DNA of 39,636 nt, from NCBI GenBank assembly GCA_036269075.1, contig DATASX010000101.1, positions 1-39,636 of the forward strand, given 5' to 3'. Below are positions 16,580 to 24,116 of this stretch, one piece after another. How positions within the stretch are numbered: the first letter of the stretch is position 1; each line of letters begins with the position of its first letter. A model generated the notes under the pieces. It was not told where the DNA came from, did no database searches, and saw only the letters and a list, made by a program, of their open reading frames with translations. Origin of the DNA: Sporichthyaceae bacterium (GTDB taxonomy: Bacteria; Actinomycetota; Actinomycetes; Sporichthyales; Sporichthyaceae). The position numbers and the translations under genes are program-made.

Positions 16580-17080
16580 GTGCTGCTGCGTTCACGGATC
16601 CGCGTGCTGGCCGTGGCGGCGGCGAGTGTGCTCGTCCTCGCGGGCTGCGGGGGCAGCGACAGCAGTTCCTCGAGCACGACGACCCAAGGTGGCTCCGCCG
16701 CGTCGGCGGCCCCCAGCGACGCCACGATGGGCGGGATGGCGGGCATGCCCGGCAGTAGTACGGGCATCATGCCGTCGGCGACGGCCACGCCGGCCGGCAC
16801 CGTCGTCCACATCGACCTGGTGAACGGCAAGCCCAAGGCCCGCCCGGTCGCGATCCTGAAGGTCAAGCAGGGCTCGACGATCACGATCATCGCTACGGCC
16901 GACAAGGACTACACAGGCACGACGCCCTACGAGATCCACGTCCACGGCTTCGACTACAAGCTGGATCTGACGCCCGGTCAGACGGTGACCAAGACCTTCA
17001 CCGCCGATCAGCCGAAGGGCTCCTACGAGGTCGAGGTCGAGAACACCTCCTACCTGCTGTTCCACCTCGAGATCGACTGA
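16580..17080 (+). CDS. Cupredoxin-like lipoprotein
   Basis: 166 residues. Lipoprotein signal with lipobox VLAGC (Cys23), then a Ser/Thr/Gly- and Met-rich linker (MGGMAGMPG). The beta-sandwich domain (about 75-166) contains YEIHVHGFDYKLDLTPGQTV and TADQPKGSYEVEVENTSYLL, resembling periplasmic cupredoxin-like domains. There is no Cys after Cys23, so a type 1 copper centre is impossible; H120, H122 and H162 could bind metal otherwise. GTG at 16580 is chosen because GGAAGGGG precedes it and the signal peptide begins there. It is 10 bases upstream of the polytopic membrane protein, so a shared operon is likely. Confidence 0.82.
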   Translation: MLLRSRIRVLAVAAASVLVLAGCGGSDSSSSSTTTQGGSAASAAPSDATMGGMAGMPGSSTGIMPSATATPAGTVVHIDLVNGKPKARPVAILKVKQGSTITIIATADKDYTGTTPYEIHVHGFDYKLDLTPGQTVTKTFTADQPKGSYEVEVENTSYLLFHLEID

Positions 17081-17090
17081 GCGACCCGCG

Positions 17091-18419
17091 ATGGCGCTGC
17101 CCGCCCGACTGCTGCCCGCGCACGGCGTCAGCTCCCGACAGGACCTCCCGCTCCCGTTCAGCTATGCGCTGATCGGCGCGGTCATCGCGCTGGTCATCTC
17201 GTTCCTGGCGTTGGCGGTCCTCTGGCGGACGTCGAAGTTCACCGGTTCGGCCTCCGGTCGGGAGCTCCCGGCCGGGCTGTCGGATTTCCTGGACTCCACC
17301 GAGTGCCGCTGGGGCTTGCGCGGGGTCGGCCTCCTGCTGGTCGGGTTCACCACGTTCGCCGCGCTCTTCGGACCCGACGTGGCCACGAACCCGACCGCCG
17401 GCCTGATCTACGTCATCTTCTGGGTCGGCCTGATCCCCGGCTCGCTGCTGTTCGGGCCGATCTGGAAGCTGCTCAACCCACTGCGGACGATTCACGCCCT
17501 GCTGGTCCGGGTGCTCCGACTAGATCCGGATCCCCAACTACGCCTGCCCGCCTGGGTCGGCTACTGGCCCGGGGCGCTCGGACTGTTCTCGTTCGTCTGG
17601 CTGGAGTTGTGCGCGCCGCACCGCGACTCGATGTCGACGCTGCGCAGCTACTTCGCGATCTACGCCGCGCTGAACCTGCTCGGCGCGATGGCGTTCGGCG
17701 CGGTGTGGTTCGACAAGTGCGACGGCTTCGAGGCGTTCTCCTCGACGATGGGCCGGCTGTCGGTGCTCGGCCGCCGCTCCGACGGCAGACTGGTGCTGCG
17801 CAACCCGCTGGAGAACCTGGACACGGTCCCGATGGCGCCGGGACTGGTGGCGCTGCTCGGGGTCATGCTCGGCTCGACCGCGTTCGACACGTTCTCCTCG
17901 TCGGCCTGGTGGGCGAACTACAGCTACGACTCCTCGCTGTCCCCGACCCAACTGGCCTCGTTCGCGTTGATCATCTCGATCGCCCTGGTCGTGACGGCGT
18001 TCGTGCTGGCCTCGTGCGCGTCCGGGCTCCTGTCCGGTCGCCGACCGCTGGGCACCGCGACCGAGTTCGCCCACTCACTGGTGCCCATCGCGGTGGGCTA
18101 TCTGATCGCGCACTACCTCTCGCTGCTGGTGTTCGCCGGGCAGCAGACGCTGATCCGCGCCTCCGACCCGCTGGTGAACGGGTCGAACTGGTTCGGCACG
18201 GCGCATCTGGAGGTCAACTACTCGGTGCTGACGGTGACCTCGATCGCGACCATCCAGGTGATCTCGATCGTCACCGGCCACGTCCTCGGGGTGTTCGCCG
18301 CGCACGACCGCTCGGTGCGGCTGTTCCCGCGCACGAAGGCCGTGGCCGGGCAGCTTCCGATCATGGTGCTGATGGTCGGCTACACGATCGGCGGCCTGTC
18401 CCTGCTGTTCCAGGGTTGA
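17091..18419 (+). CDS. Polytopic membrane protein, possibly FedB-like
   Basis: 442 residues with about nine to ten hydrophobic helices (for example YALIGAVIALVISFLALAVL, GVGLLLVGFTTFAALFG, FALIISIALVVTAFVLASC). The beginning HGVSSRQDLPLP-x-SYALIGA resembles, as far as I remember, a conserved actinobacterial membrane family often annotated as fenitrothion hydrolase (FedB); that name is weak evidence of function. Conserved-looking polar residues within the membrane region include HRDS, FDKCDGFEAFS and HYLSLLVFAGQQ. Adjacent to a cupredoxin-like lipoprotein, it may act in copper handling or membrane redox, by context only. Confidence 0.75.
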   Translation: MALPARLLPAHGVSSRQDLPLPFSYALIGAVIALVISFLALAVLWRTSKFTGSASGRELPAGLSDFLDSTECRWGLRGVGLLLVGFTTFAALFGPDVATNPTAGLIYVIFWVGLIPGSLLFGPIWKLLNPLRTIHALLVRVLRLDPDPQLRLPAWVGYWPGALGLFSFVWLELCAPHRDSMSTLRSYFAIYAALNLLGAMAFGAVWFDKCDGFEAFSSTMGRLSVLGRRSDGRLVLRNPLENLDTVPMAPGLVALLGVMLGSTAFDTFSSSAWWANYSYDSSLSPTQLASFALIISIALVVTAFVLASCASGLLSGRRPLGTATEFAHSLVPIAVGYLIAHYLSLLVFAGQQTLIRASDPLVNGSNWFGTAHLEVNYSVLTVTSIATIQVISIVTGHVLGVFAAHDRSVRLFPRTKAVAGQLPIMVLMVGYTIGGLSLLFQG

Positions 18420-18427
18420 GCCGCCGG

Positions 18428-19006
18428 TCAGCGCGGGCGGCGCAGCCGCAGCCGGCGGCCATCGGAGTGCTCCAGCGGGTCGGCCAGGTCGGCGACCAGT
18501 TGCTCGCGGGCCCGGGCCATGCGGGACCGGATCGTGCCGATCGGTACGCCGCAGGACTGCGCGGCCTCGGCGTAGGACAGCCCGTGGAGCTGGGTCAGCA
18601 CGAAAGCGTCGCGCTTGTCCGGGTCGAGCGCGGCGATCAGCATCCGGACGGAGACCTCCTCGGCGCTGTCGCCGTCGGCCCGCAGGCGTTCGCGCAGGCC
18701 GTCCGCGCCGTCGAGCGCGGCCACCACGTTGGGCCGCCGACCCTGCTTGCGGAAATGGTCGGCCACGACCCGGCGGGCGATCGACAGCAGCCAGATCCGG
18801 CCGGCGGTCTCGCCGCGGAAGGTGCGCAGTCCCCGCAGGGCGCGCAGGTAGGTCTCCTGGGTCAGGTCATCGGCGTTGCCCCGGTCGACCAGGTAGGCCA
18901 CGTAACGCCAGACGTCGCCCTGGGTGGCTCGGACGAACTCAGCAGCTGCGACCTGATCGCCTCGGCCGGCGGCAAGCGCCAGCTCGGTGACGGCGTCGGT
19001 GTCCAT
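18428..19006 (-). CDS. sigC: ECF sigma factor, SigC-like
   Basis: 192 residues with only sigma regions 2 and 4. Region 2: FVRATQGDVWRYVAYL and NADDLTQETYLRALRGL, then TWLLSIARRVVADHFRK-like AGRIWLLSIARRVVADHF. Region 4: DAFVLTQLHGLSYAEAAQSCGVPIGTIRSRMARAREQLV. The pattern (ATQ-DVWR-VAYL, DDLTQETFLRA, CG-PVGTIRSR) matches M. tuberculosis SigC as I remember it, hence the tentative symbol. No anti-sigma gene adjoins it, as also for mycobacterial sigC, which has been reported to act in copper acquisition. It converges on the membrane protein gene (8 bases between) and diverges from the YcnI-like gene. Confidence 0.85.
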   Translation of the reverse strand: MDTDAVTELALAAGRGDQVAAAEFVRATQGDVWRYVAYLVDRGNADDLTQETYLRALRGLRTFRGETAGRIWLLSIARRVVADHFRKQGRRPNVVAALDGADGLRERLRADGDSAEEVSVRMLIAALDPDKRDAFVLTQLHGLSYAEAAQSCGVPIGTIRSRMARAREQLVADLADPLEHSDGRRLRLRRPR

Positions 19007-19355
19007 GGCGGTCCCGTTTCGTCGGGGCGCGTCCGAAATCCGGGGCGGCGCGCCAACCTCTCCGCCGCTGGAGGCGTCGGACGTAACGGGCCGCGCGGCC
19101 AGCAGTGGTGCGTGGCAAAGCCGGGGCGGTTCCCGATTGTACGGGTCGGAGCGGGATTGTTCACCGAAAGGTCCTGGTCAGTGAGGTAAGACACGGACCG
19201 CCTGCCGCTTGGTGTGAGGCTTGCTCACAATGGGGCAATCCGGGCCAAATCGCGGTGGTTACCAAGATCGACCGGCGGCCACGATTGAACTGTTGACGCG
19301 GCGGGCGAGGGGCGCCCGGTGAGGACAGGTCCGCGCCCGGTGGGGACAGGTCCGG
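19007..19355. promoter_or_regulatory. 349-base divergent region, sigC / ycnI-like
   Basis: No gene is seen here. It contains the palindrome TGTGAG-GCTTG-CTCACA at 19213-19229 and a tandem 21-base repeat at 19312-19354 directly before the ycnI-like start. Promoters for both flanking genes should lie here, but I could not assign -35/-10 boxes with confidence. Confidence 0.45.
19312..19354 (+). repeat. Tandem 21-base direct repeat before the YcnI-like start
   Basis: Two adjoining copies with the core CCCGGTG(A/G)GGACAGGTCCG, one mismatch, period 21 bases. The second copy ends one base before the ATG at 19356. It occupies the place of the ribosome-binding site, so it may be a regulator site or a translation-control element. 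Confidence 0.6.
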
Positions 19356-20159
19356 ATGACGCGAGCGACGAACCGGCACAGGCGCGGGCCTGGGGTGGCC
19401 GGGCTCGGGCTGGCGCTGAGCCTGACCACAGCCGGCCCGGCGTTCGCGGACGTCGGCGTCGCCCCGTCGAGTGAACCGGCCGGTGGCAGCGGCGAGCTCA
19501 CGTTCCGCGTCACCGACGACATCCCTGACGCCGGCACCACGAGCTTCGAGCTGGACCTGCCCGCCGATCACCCATTGCTCGGAGTGGTGCCCACCGCCAA
19601 GTTCGGCTGGGCTCTGGCGATCGAGCGCTCACCGGTGCCCGGGCCGACCGCCGGCCGGGTCACCCGGATCATCTGGAGCGCCCGCAGCACGACCACGGCC
19701 ATTCAGCCGGGCCGCTACGGCACGTTCTCGATCAGCGTCCGGGAGTTTCCGATCGACGCCGCCCGAGTCCGCATCTCGGCGCTGCAGACCTGGAGCAACG
19801 GCGCGGTCGTCCAGTGGATCGACCCACTGGTTCCCGGCGGGCCGACGCCGCTGCACCCGGCACCGGAGATCACCCTGACCGCCGGCGGGTCGACCAGTCG
19901 CCCGGCGATCGAGTCGACCGGACCGACCGGGGCCGCGACCGCCTCGCAGACGCCGAGCGTTTCGGCTACCCCGGCCTCCACCGCCGCCTCCCCCGTGCCC
20001 GTCGCGATGCCTGGCCGGTCCGGGCCGAGCAGTCGGTTGGTCGACACCGCGATCGGCCTGTCCCTCGGGGCGGTCGGGCTCGCGCTCATCGCGATCGCGA
20101 TGGCCGGTGCCGCACTGGCCCGGAAGCGATCCGACGGCCGCCCGCCGATATCGACCTGA
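19356..20159 (+). CDS. YcnI-like (DUF1775-type) exported, membrane-anchored protein
   Basis: 267 residues. Signal peptide with likely cleavage after AFA31, then a domain with YcnI features: VAPSSEPAGGSGELTFRVTDD, TTSFELDLPADHPLLGVVP, KFGWALAIER, RIIWSA, ALQTWSNGAVVQWID. A Ser/Thr/Pro linker and one C-terminal transmembrane helix (about 236-256) followed by ARKRSDGR complete it, the usual YcnI architecture. Oddly, the mature N-terminus would be Asp (DVGV) instead of the His (HVTV) that binds copper in known YcnI. The family is linked to copper; here copper binding may be lost or different. Confidence 0.82.
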   Translation: MTRATNRHRRGPGVAGLGLALSLTTAGPAFADVGVAPSSEPAGGSGELTFRVTDDIPDAGTTSFELDLPADHPLLGVVPTAKFGWALAIERSPVPGPTAGRVTRIIWSARSTTTAIQPGRYGTFSISVREFPIDAARVRISALQTWSNGAVVQWIDPLVPGGPTPLHPAPEITLTAGGSTSRPAIESTGPTGAATASQTPSVSATPASTAASPVPVAMPGRSGPSSRLVDTAIGLSLGAVGLALIAIAMAGAALARKRSDGRPPIST

Positions 20160-20170
20160 CGCCGTGTCAG
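20156..20170. promoter_or_regulatory. Inverted repeat CTGAC-GCCGT-GTCAG before coxD
   Basis: A 15-base palindrome including the stop codon of the YcnI-like gene and the promoter zone of the cox-like operon. It matches 12 of 15 bases with the palindrome at 21105-21119 on the other side of coxD. Confidence 0.4.
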
Positions 20171-20199
20171 TCGCAAACCGATAGGTAGCCTGGGTCCTT

Positions 20200-21108
20200 A
20201 TGGCGCAGGAAAACGAAGTCGGGAGAACCGATCCAGATTCCGTACAAGAACTCATTGGCAAACTGGAATCGGTTGGATACCTAGCGGATGCTGGCCTCGC
20301 CACTGCGACGTACCTGGCAATTCGGATGGGCCGCCCATTGTTTCTCGAGGGTGAGGCCGGGGTCGGAAAGACCGCATTGGCGCACGCGCTCTCCGTTCTC
20401 ACCTCCGCGCCGTTGATCCGGCTGCAGTGCTACGAAGGCATCGACGCCGCCCAGGCCCTTTACGACTGGGACTTCCCGCGCCAACTGCTGCACCTGCGGG
20501 CGTCCGAGGCTGCCGGAGTGACCGACGCGGCCCGGCTGGAGGGCGAGCTCTACGATCGGCGGTTCCTGCTGGCCCGACCCTTGCTGCAGGCGATCGAGAC
20601 CAGTCCTTCGGTGTTGCTGATCGACGAGATCGACCGGGCCGACGACGAGTTCGAGGCCTTCCTGCTCGAGGTGCTGTCCGACTTCACGATCTCGATACCG
20701 GAACTCGGTACGATCTCGGCCGGCACCCCGCCGATCGTGATCGTCACCTCCAACCGGACCCGCGAGGTCCACGACGCCCTCAAGCGCCGCTGCCTCTACC
20801 ACTGGCTGGAGCACCCCACCTACGAGCGCGAGGTGGCGATCATCCGCAGCCGTCTGCCCGAGGTCAGTGAGCGACTGGCCACCGAGGTCGCCGCCGCGGT
20901 GGCGATGCTGCGGCTGCGCGACCTGCTCAAGCCGCCGGGCGTCGCCGAGACCCTGGACTGGACCCGGGCCCTGATGGTGCTCGGCGCCCGGACCCTCGAC
21001 GTCGACGTGGCCGCGCGCACGCTGGGCGCGGTCCTGAAGTACCGCGAGGACAACGACCGCGTCACGGCCGAGGGCCTGCAGGTCCTCGTCGGGCCGCACA
21101 GCGGCTGA
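20200..21108 (+). CDS. coxD: MoxR-family AAA+ ATPase, CoxD-like
   Basis: 302 residues. Walker A GEAGVGKT (about 51-58), Walker B VLLIDEIDRAD, sensor-type ITSNRTRE (seen as VTSNRTREVHDALKRRC). This is the chaperone family used to mature the active site of CO dehydrogenase-like enzymes, working with the VWA protein next door. It is the first gene of the cox-like operon. No Shine-Dalgarno precedes ATG 20200; a TAGGTA -10-like box at 20182-20187 would place the transcript start within a few bases of the ATG, so it may be leaderless. Confidence 0.88.
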   Translation: MAQENEVGRTDPDSVQELIGKLESVGYLADAGLATATYLAIRMGRPLFLEGEAGVGKTALAHALSVLTSAPLIRLQCYEGIDAAQALYDWDFPRQLLHLRASEAAGVTDAARLEGELYDRRFLLARPLLQAIETSPSVLLIDEIDRADDEFEAFLLEVLSDFTISIPELGTISAGTPPIVIVTSNRTREVHDALKRRCLYHWLEHPTYEREVAIIRSRLPEVSERLATEVAAAVAMLRLRDLLKPPGVAETLDWTRALMVLGARTLDVDVAARTLGAVLKYREDNDRVTAEGLQVLVGPHSG

Positions 21109-21119
21109 CGCGTCGTCAG
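21105..21119. promoter_or_regulatory. Perfect palindrome CTGACG-CGT-CGTCAG filling the coxD-coxE gap
   Basis: It starts one base before the coxD stop codon and ends at the base before the coxE ATG, where a Shine-Dalgarno would normally be. It could be a hairpin that couples or tunes coxE translation, or a repeat of the operator at 20156. Confidence 0.4.
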
Positions 21120-22331
21120 ATGAGTCGCACGATCAATCCGGAGGAACACGATCTCATCGAGACCGTGGTCGGTTTCGCGCGCACGCTGCGGGCGACCGGC
21201 GTGCCGGCGAGCACGGACCGAATCCAGGCGATGCTCGTCGCGCTGCGCGAACTGGACGTGCTCACCGGCGCCGACGCCTACTGGGCCGGACGTCTGACGT
21301 TGTGCTCGAGCCCAGACGACGTCGCCCGCTACGACATCGCTTTCGCCGCATACTTCCGCGACGAACGGCCGCGAGCGGGGAACTCGGCATCGGCATCGGC
21401 GTCGATGCGGCTGGTCGGCATGCAACTGGCTGCCGACCAGAGGATCGGCGCGGGCGAGCAACTGGCCGTCAACCCGATGGCCAGCCGGGCCAGTGATCAG
21501 GAACTGCTGCGCCAGAAGGATTTCGCGGCGTTGACCCCCGACGAGCGCGACGAGGTACGCCGACTGCTGGCTCGCCTGCACCCGGTCGGGTCGACCCGTC
21601 GCTCGCTGCGGCTGCGGCCCGCGAACCGCGGCGCGCTGGACGCGCGGCGCACCGTGCGCGGGATGCTGCGGCACGGCGGGGAGTGCGACGAGTTGCTGAT
21701 GCGGCGTCACTCCCGCCGCCCGCGGCGGATCGTGCTACTGATCGACGTCTCCGGGTCGATGGAGCCCTACGCGGACGCGCACCTGAGGTTCGCCCATGTG
21801 GTGCGCCGCCGGCGGCCGGCCGTCGAGGTTTTCACGATCGGCACGCGACTGACTCGGGTCACCCGGGCGATGGAGGCGCGCGACCCGGACATGGCGATGC
21901 ACGAGGTCGCCGCGGCCGTCCCGGACTGGTCCGGCGGGACCCGACTGGGCGAACTGCTCAAGGCTTTCCTGGACCGCTGGGGCCAACGCGGGACTGCGCG
22001 GGGCGCGGTTGTGGTTATCGCCAGCGATGGTTGGGAACGCGGCGACGCGACGCTGCTCGGCGCTCAGGCGTTGCGCTTGCGGCGGTTGGCGCACAAAGTG
22101 ATCTGGGTAAGCCCGCACGCCGGGCGCGACGGCTTCGCGCCGGTCACCGCCGGGCTGCGAGCGGTGCTGCCGCACGTCGACGCACTGGTCGCCGGGCACA
22201 GCGTCGCCGCGTTCGCCGAACTGGTCCAACTGCTCGAAGGCGATGACGTACCGGCCGCCGGCCGGCGCGACCGGTGGCCCGCCACCCGACCTCCGTCGGG
22301 CGCGGTTGAGGAGGACGTGATAAATGCGTGA
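21120..22331 (+). CDS. coxE: VWA-domain protein, CoxE-like
   Basis: 403 residues. The C-terminal half carries a von Willebrand A fold with MIDAS motif LLIDVSGSMEPY (about residues 206-217), VFTIGTRLTRVTRAM, GGTRLGELLKAFLD and VVIASDGWERGD. The N-terminal half is helical (DUF58/CoxE-like). The family partners CoxD-type AAA+ ATPases in post-translational activation of molybdenum hydroxylases. It ends 8 bases inside the XdhC-like gene. No typical ribosome-binding site is present; a palindrome occupies that position. Confidence 0.9.
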   Translation: MSRTINPEEHDLIETVVGFARTLRATGVPASTDRIQAMLVALRELDVLTGADAYWAGRLTLCSSPDDVARYDIAFAAYFRDERPRAGNSASASASMRLVGMQLAADQRIGAGEQLAVNPMASRASDQELLRQKDFAALTPDERDEVRRLLARLHPVGSTRRSLRLRPANRGALDARRTVRGMLRHGGECDELLMRRHSRRPRRIVLLIDVSGSMEPYADAHLRFAHVVRRRRPAVEVFTIGTRLTRVTRAMEARDPDMAMHEVAAAVPDWSGGTRLGELLKAFLDRWGQRGTARGAVVVIASDGWERGDATLLGAQALRLRRLAHKVIWVSPHAGRDGFAPVTAGLRAVLPHVDALVAGHSVAAFAELVQLLEGDDVPAAGRRDRWPATRPPSGAVEEDVINA

Positions 22332-23448
22332 CGTTCTCGACGAGATCCGCGGCTGGTACGCGTCCGGGCGGACGTTCGGCCTGGCGACTGTGGTCGGCAC
22401 CTCGCGCAGCGCGCCCCGGCAGCCCGGTGCGGCGATGGGGGTCTCGGCCGACGGCGAGGCCGTGGGCAGCGTGTCCGGCGGATGCGTCGAGGGCGCGGTC
22501 TACGAGCTGGCCACCGAGGTCATGGCTTCCGGCGAACCCGTCTTCCAGACCTACGGGTTCTCCGACGACGACGCGTTCGCCGTCGGCCTGACCTGCGGCG
22601 GCATCATCGACATGTTCGTCGAGCCGGTCTCGGCAGCGACGTTCCCGGAATTCACCGACGTGGTCGCCTCGATCGACGCGGGCGAGCCGGTCGCCCTGGC
22701 CACGATCGTGTCCGGGGCCGGGCAGGTCGGATCGCACCTGCTGATCTGGCCTGATCGCCGAGCCGGAACGTTGGGCAGTCCGCGGCTGGACGACGCCGTG
22801 ACCGACGACGGTCGCGGGCAACTGAACCAGGGCCACACCGGGCTGCTGCACTACGGCCCGGACGGGGAACGCCGCGGCGACGCGTTGACGGTGTTCATCC
22901 AGTCGTTCGCACCGGCCCCGCGAATGCTGGTGTTCGGCGCGATCGACTTCGCCGCGGCGGTTGCGCGGGCCGGCAAGTTCCTCGGCTACCGGGTGACCGT
23001 CTGCGACGCTCGACCTGTCTTCGCCACCGCGAAACGATTCCCGGAGGCCGACGAGGTCATCGTGGAATGGCCGCACCGGTACCTGGAGTCGCAGTTGGTC
23101 GTCGACCACGCCGTGGACGGCCGGACGGTGATCTGCGTGCTCACCCACGATCCCAAGTTCGATATACCGGTGCTGAAACTGGCGCTGGCTACCGATGCCG
23201 CCTACATCGGCGCGATGGGTTCGCGGCGCACCCACGAGGACCGGTTGGCCCGCCTGCGCGACGAGGGCGTCCCCGAGGAGCAACTGGCCCGGCTGTACTC
23301 GCCGATCGGTCTCGATCTCGGTGCGCGAACCCCGGAGGAGACGGCGATCTCGATCGCCGCGGAAATCATCGGGACGCGCTGGGGTGGCACGGGTCGCATG
23401 CTACGGACCACAGGCGGCGCAATTCATAGGGAAACAGTGCACGACTAG
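22324..23448 (+). CDS. XdhC/CoxI-family molybdenum cofactor maturation protein
   Basis: 374 residues with the two-part XdhC layout. N-terminal XdhC_CoxI domain: TVVGTSRSAPRQPGAAMGVS, GSVSGGCVEGAVYELA, DDDAFAVGLTCGGIIDMFVEP. C-terminal Rossmann domain: MLVFGAIDFAAAVARAGKFLGYRVTVCDAR, FVIVEWPH-like EVIVEWPHRYLES, THDPKFDIPVL, YIGAMGSRRTHEDRL. In relatives it binds and sulfurates or delivers Mo cofactor. Located between coxE and coxS, it probably serves the enzyme encoded next. GAGGAGG lies before ATG 22324, which overlaps coxE by 8 bases. Confidence 0.92.
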   Translation: MRDVLDEIRGWYASGRTFGLATVVGTSRSAPRQPGAAMGVSADGEAVGSVSGGCVEGAVYELATEVMASGEPVFQTYGFSDDDAFAVGLTCGGIIDMFVEPVSAATFPEFTDVVASIDAGEPVALATIVSGAGQVGSHLLIWPDRRAGTLGSPRLDDAVTDDGRGQLNQGHTGLLHYGPDGERRGDALTVFIQSFAPAPRMLVFGAIDFAAAVARAGKFLGYRVTVCDARPVFATAKRFPEADEVIVEWPHRYLESQLVVDHAVDGRTVICVLTHDPKFDIPVLKLALATDAAYIGAMGSRRTHEDRLARLRDEGVPEEQLARLYSPIGLDLGARTPEETAISIAAEIIGTRWGGTGRMLRTTGGAIHRETVHD

Positions 23449-23540
23449 GCCGCAATTGCCAGGCTGTTTTCCGGTCGTCCGAACTCCGCTGTTGCGGCGC
23501 GAATTCTGGTCCCTAGGGTTGGCATCACCTGTAGTCCCGA

Positions 23541-23553
23541 GGCGAAATTCGCC
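23541..23553. promoter_or_regulatory. Palindrome GGCGAA-A-TTCGCC upstream of coxS
   Basis: 13-base perfect inverted repeat in the 167-base gap between the XdhC-like gene and coxS. It is the largest gap in the first six genes of the operon, so an internal promoter or operator is plausible. Confidence 0.35.
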
Positions 23554-23615
23554 CCCGCGAAGGTCCATTTCTTGCGTGGGCATCGAGGATCGCCGACACA
23601 GAAAGAGCCCCCGAC

Positions 23616-24116
23616 ATGTCCCAGATCACCGTCAAAGTCGACGGAGTATCACGCACCGACGAGGTCGAGCCCCGCCTGCTGCTCGTGCACTACTTGCGCG
23701 ATGTCGTCGGCAAGGTAGGCACGGTTGTCGGTTGCGACACTTCCAACTGCGGCGCCTGCACCGTGCATCTGGACGGAATGTCCGTCAAGAGTTGTTCGGT
23801 GCTGGCGGTGCAGGCCGACGGTTCCGAGATCCTCACGATCGAGGGCCTCGCGGCCACCTCGGGCGGCGACCTGCACCCGGTGCAGGAGGCCTTCCGGGAG
23901 TGCCACGGCCTGCAGTGCGGGTACTGCACGCCGGGCATGATCATGGCTGCGGTCGACCTGCTGAACAACAACGCCAACCCCTCCGAGCAGGAGATCCGGG
24001 AAGGCATCGAGGGCAACCTGTGCCGCTGCACGGGTTACCACAACATCGTGCGCGCGGTGCAGACCGCGGCGGCCGGAATGGCCAACGGCTCGGCCCATGC
24101 AGAGGTGACGGCATGA
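23616..24116 (+). CDS. coxS: CO dehydrogenase-family small subunit, two [2Fe-2S]
   Basis: 166 residues. N-terminal plant-ferredoxin-like cluster: [16 protein letters not shown] with the fourth Cys in [11 protein letters not shown]-terminal helical cluster: [18 protein letters not shown] and [16 protein letters not shown]. This is the electron-transfer subunit of molybdenum hydroxylases, receiving electrons from the Mo site of the large subunit and passing them to FAD in the medium subunit. The stop codon overlaps the coxL start (ATGA). Confidence 0.95.
   Translation: MSQITVKVDGVSRTDEVEPRLLLVHYLRDVVGKVGTVVGCDTSNCGACTVHLDGMSVKSCSVLAVQADGSEILTIEGLAATSGGDLHPVQEAFRECHGLQCGYCTPGMIMAAVDLLNNNANPSEQEIREGIEGNLCRCTGYHNIVRAVQTAAAGMANGSAHAEVTA

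Noticed and set aside
16580-17080. Type 1 blue-copper protein
   Set aside because: No cysteine remains after the lipid-attached Cys23.
17303-19189. 628-codon plus-strand frame across the membrane-protein and sigma-factor genes
   Set aside because: Arg/Pro/Gly-rich shadow covering two genes with real motifs on their own frames.
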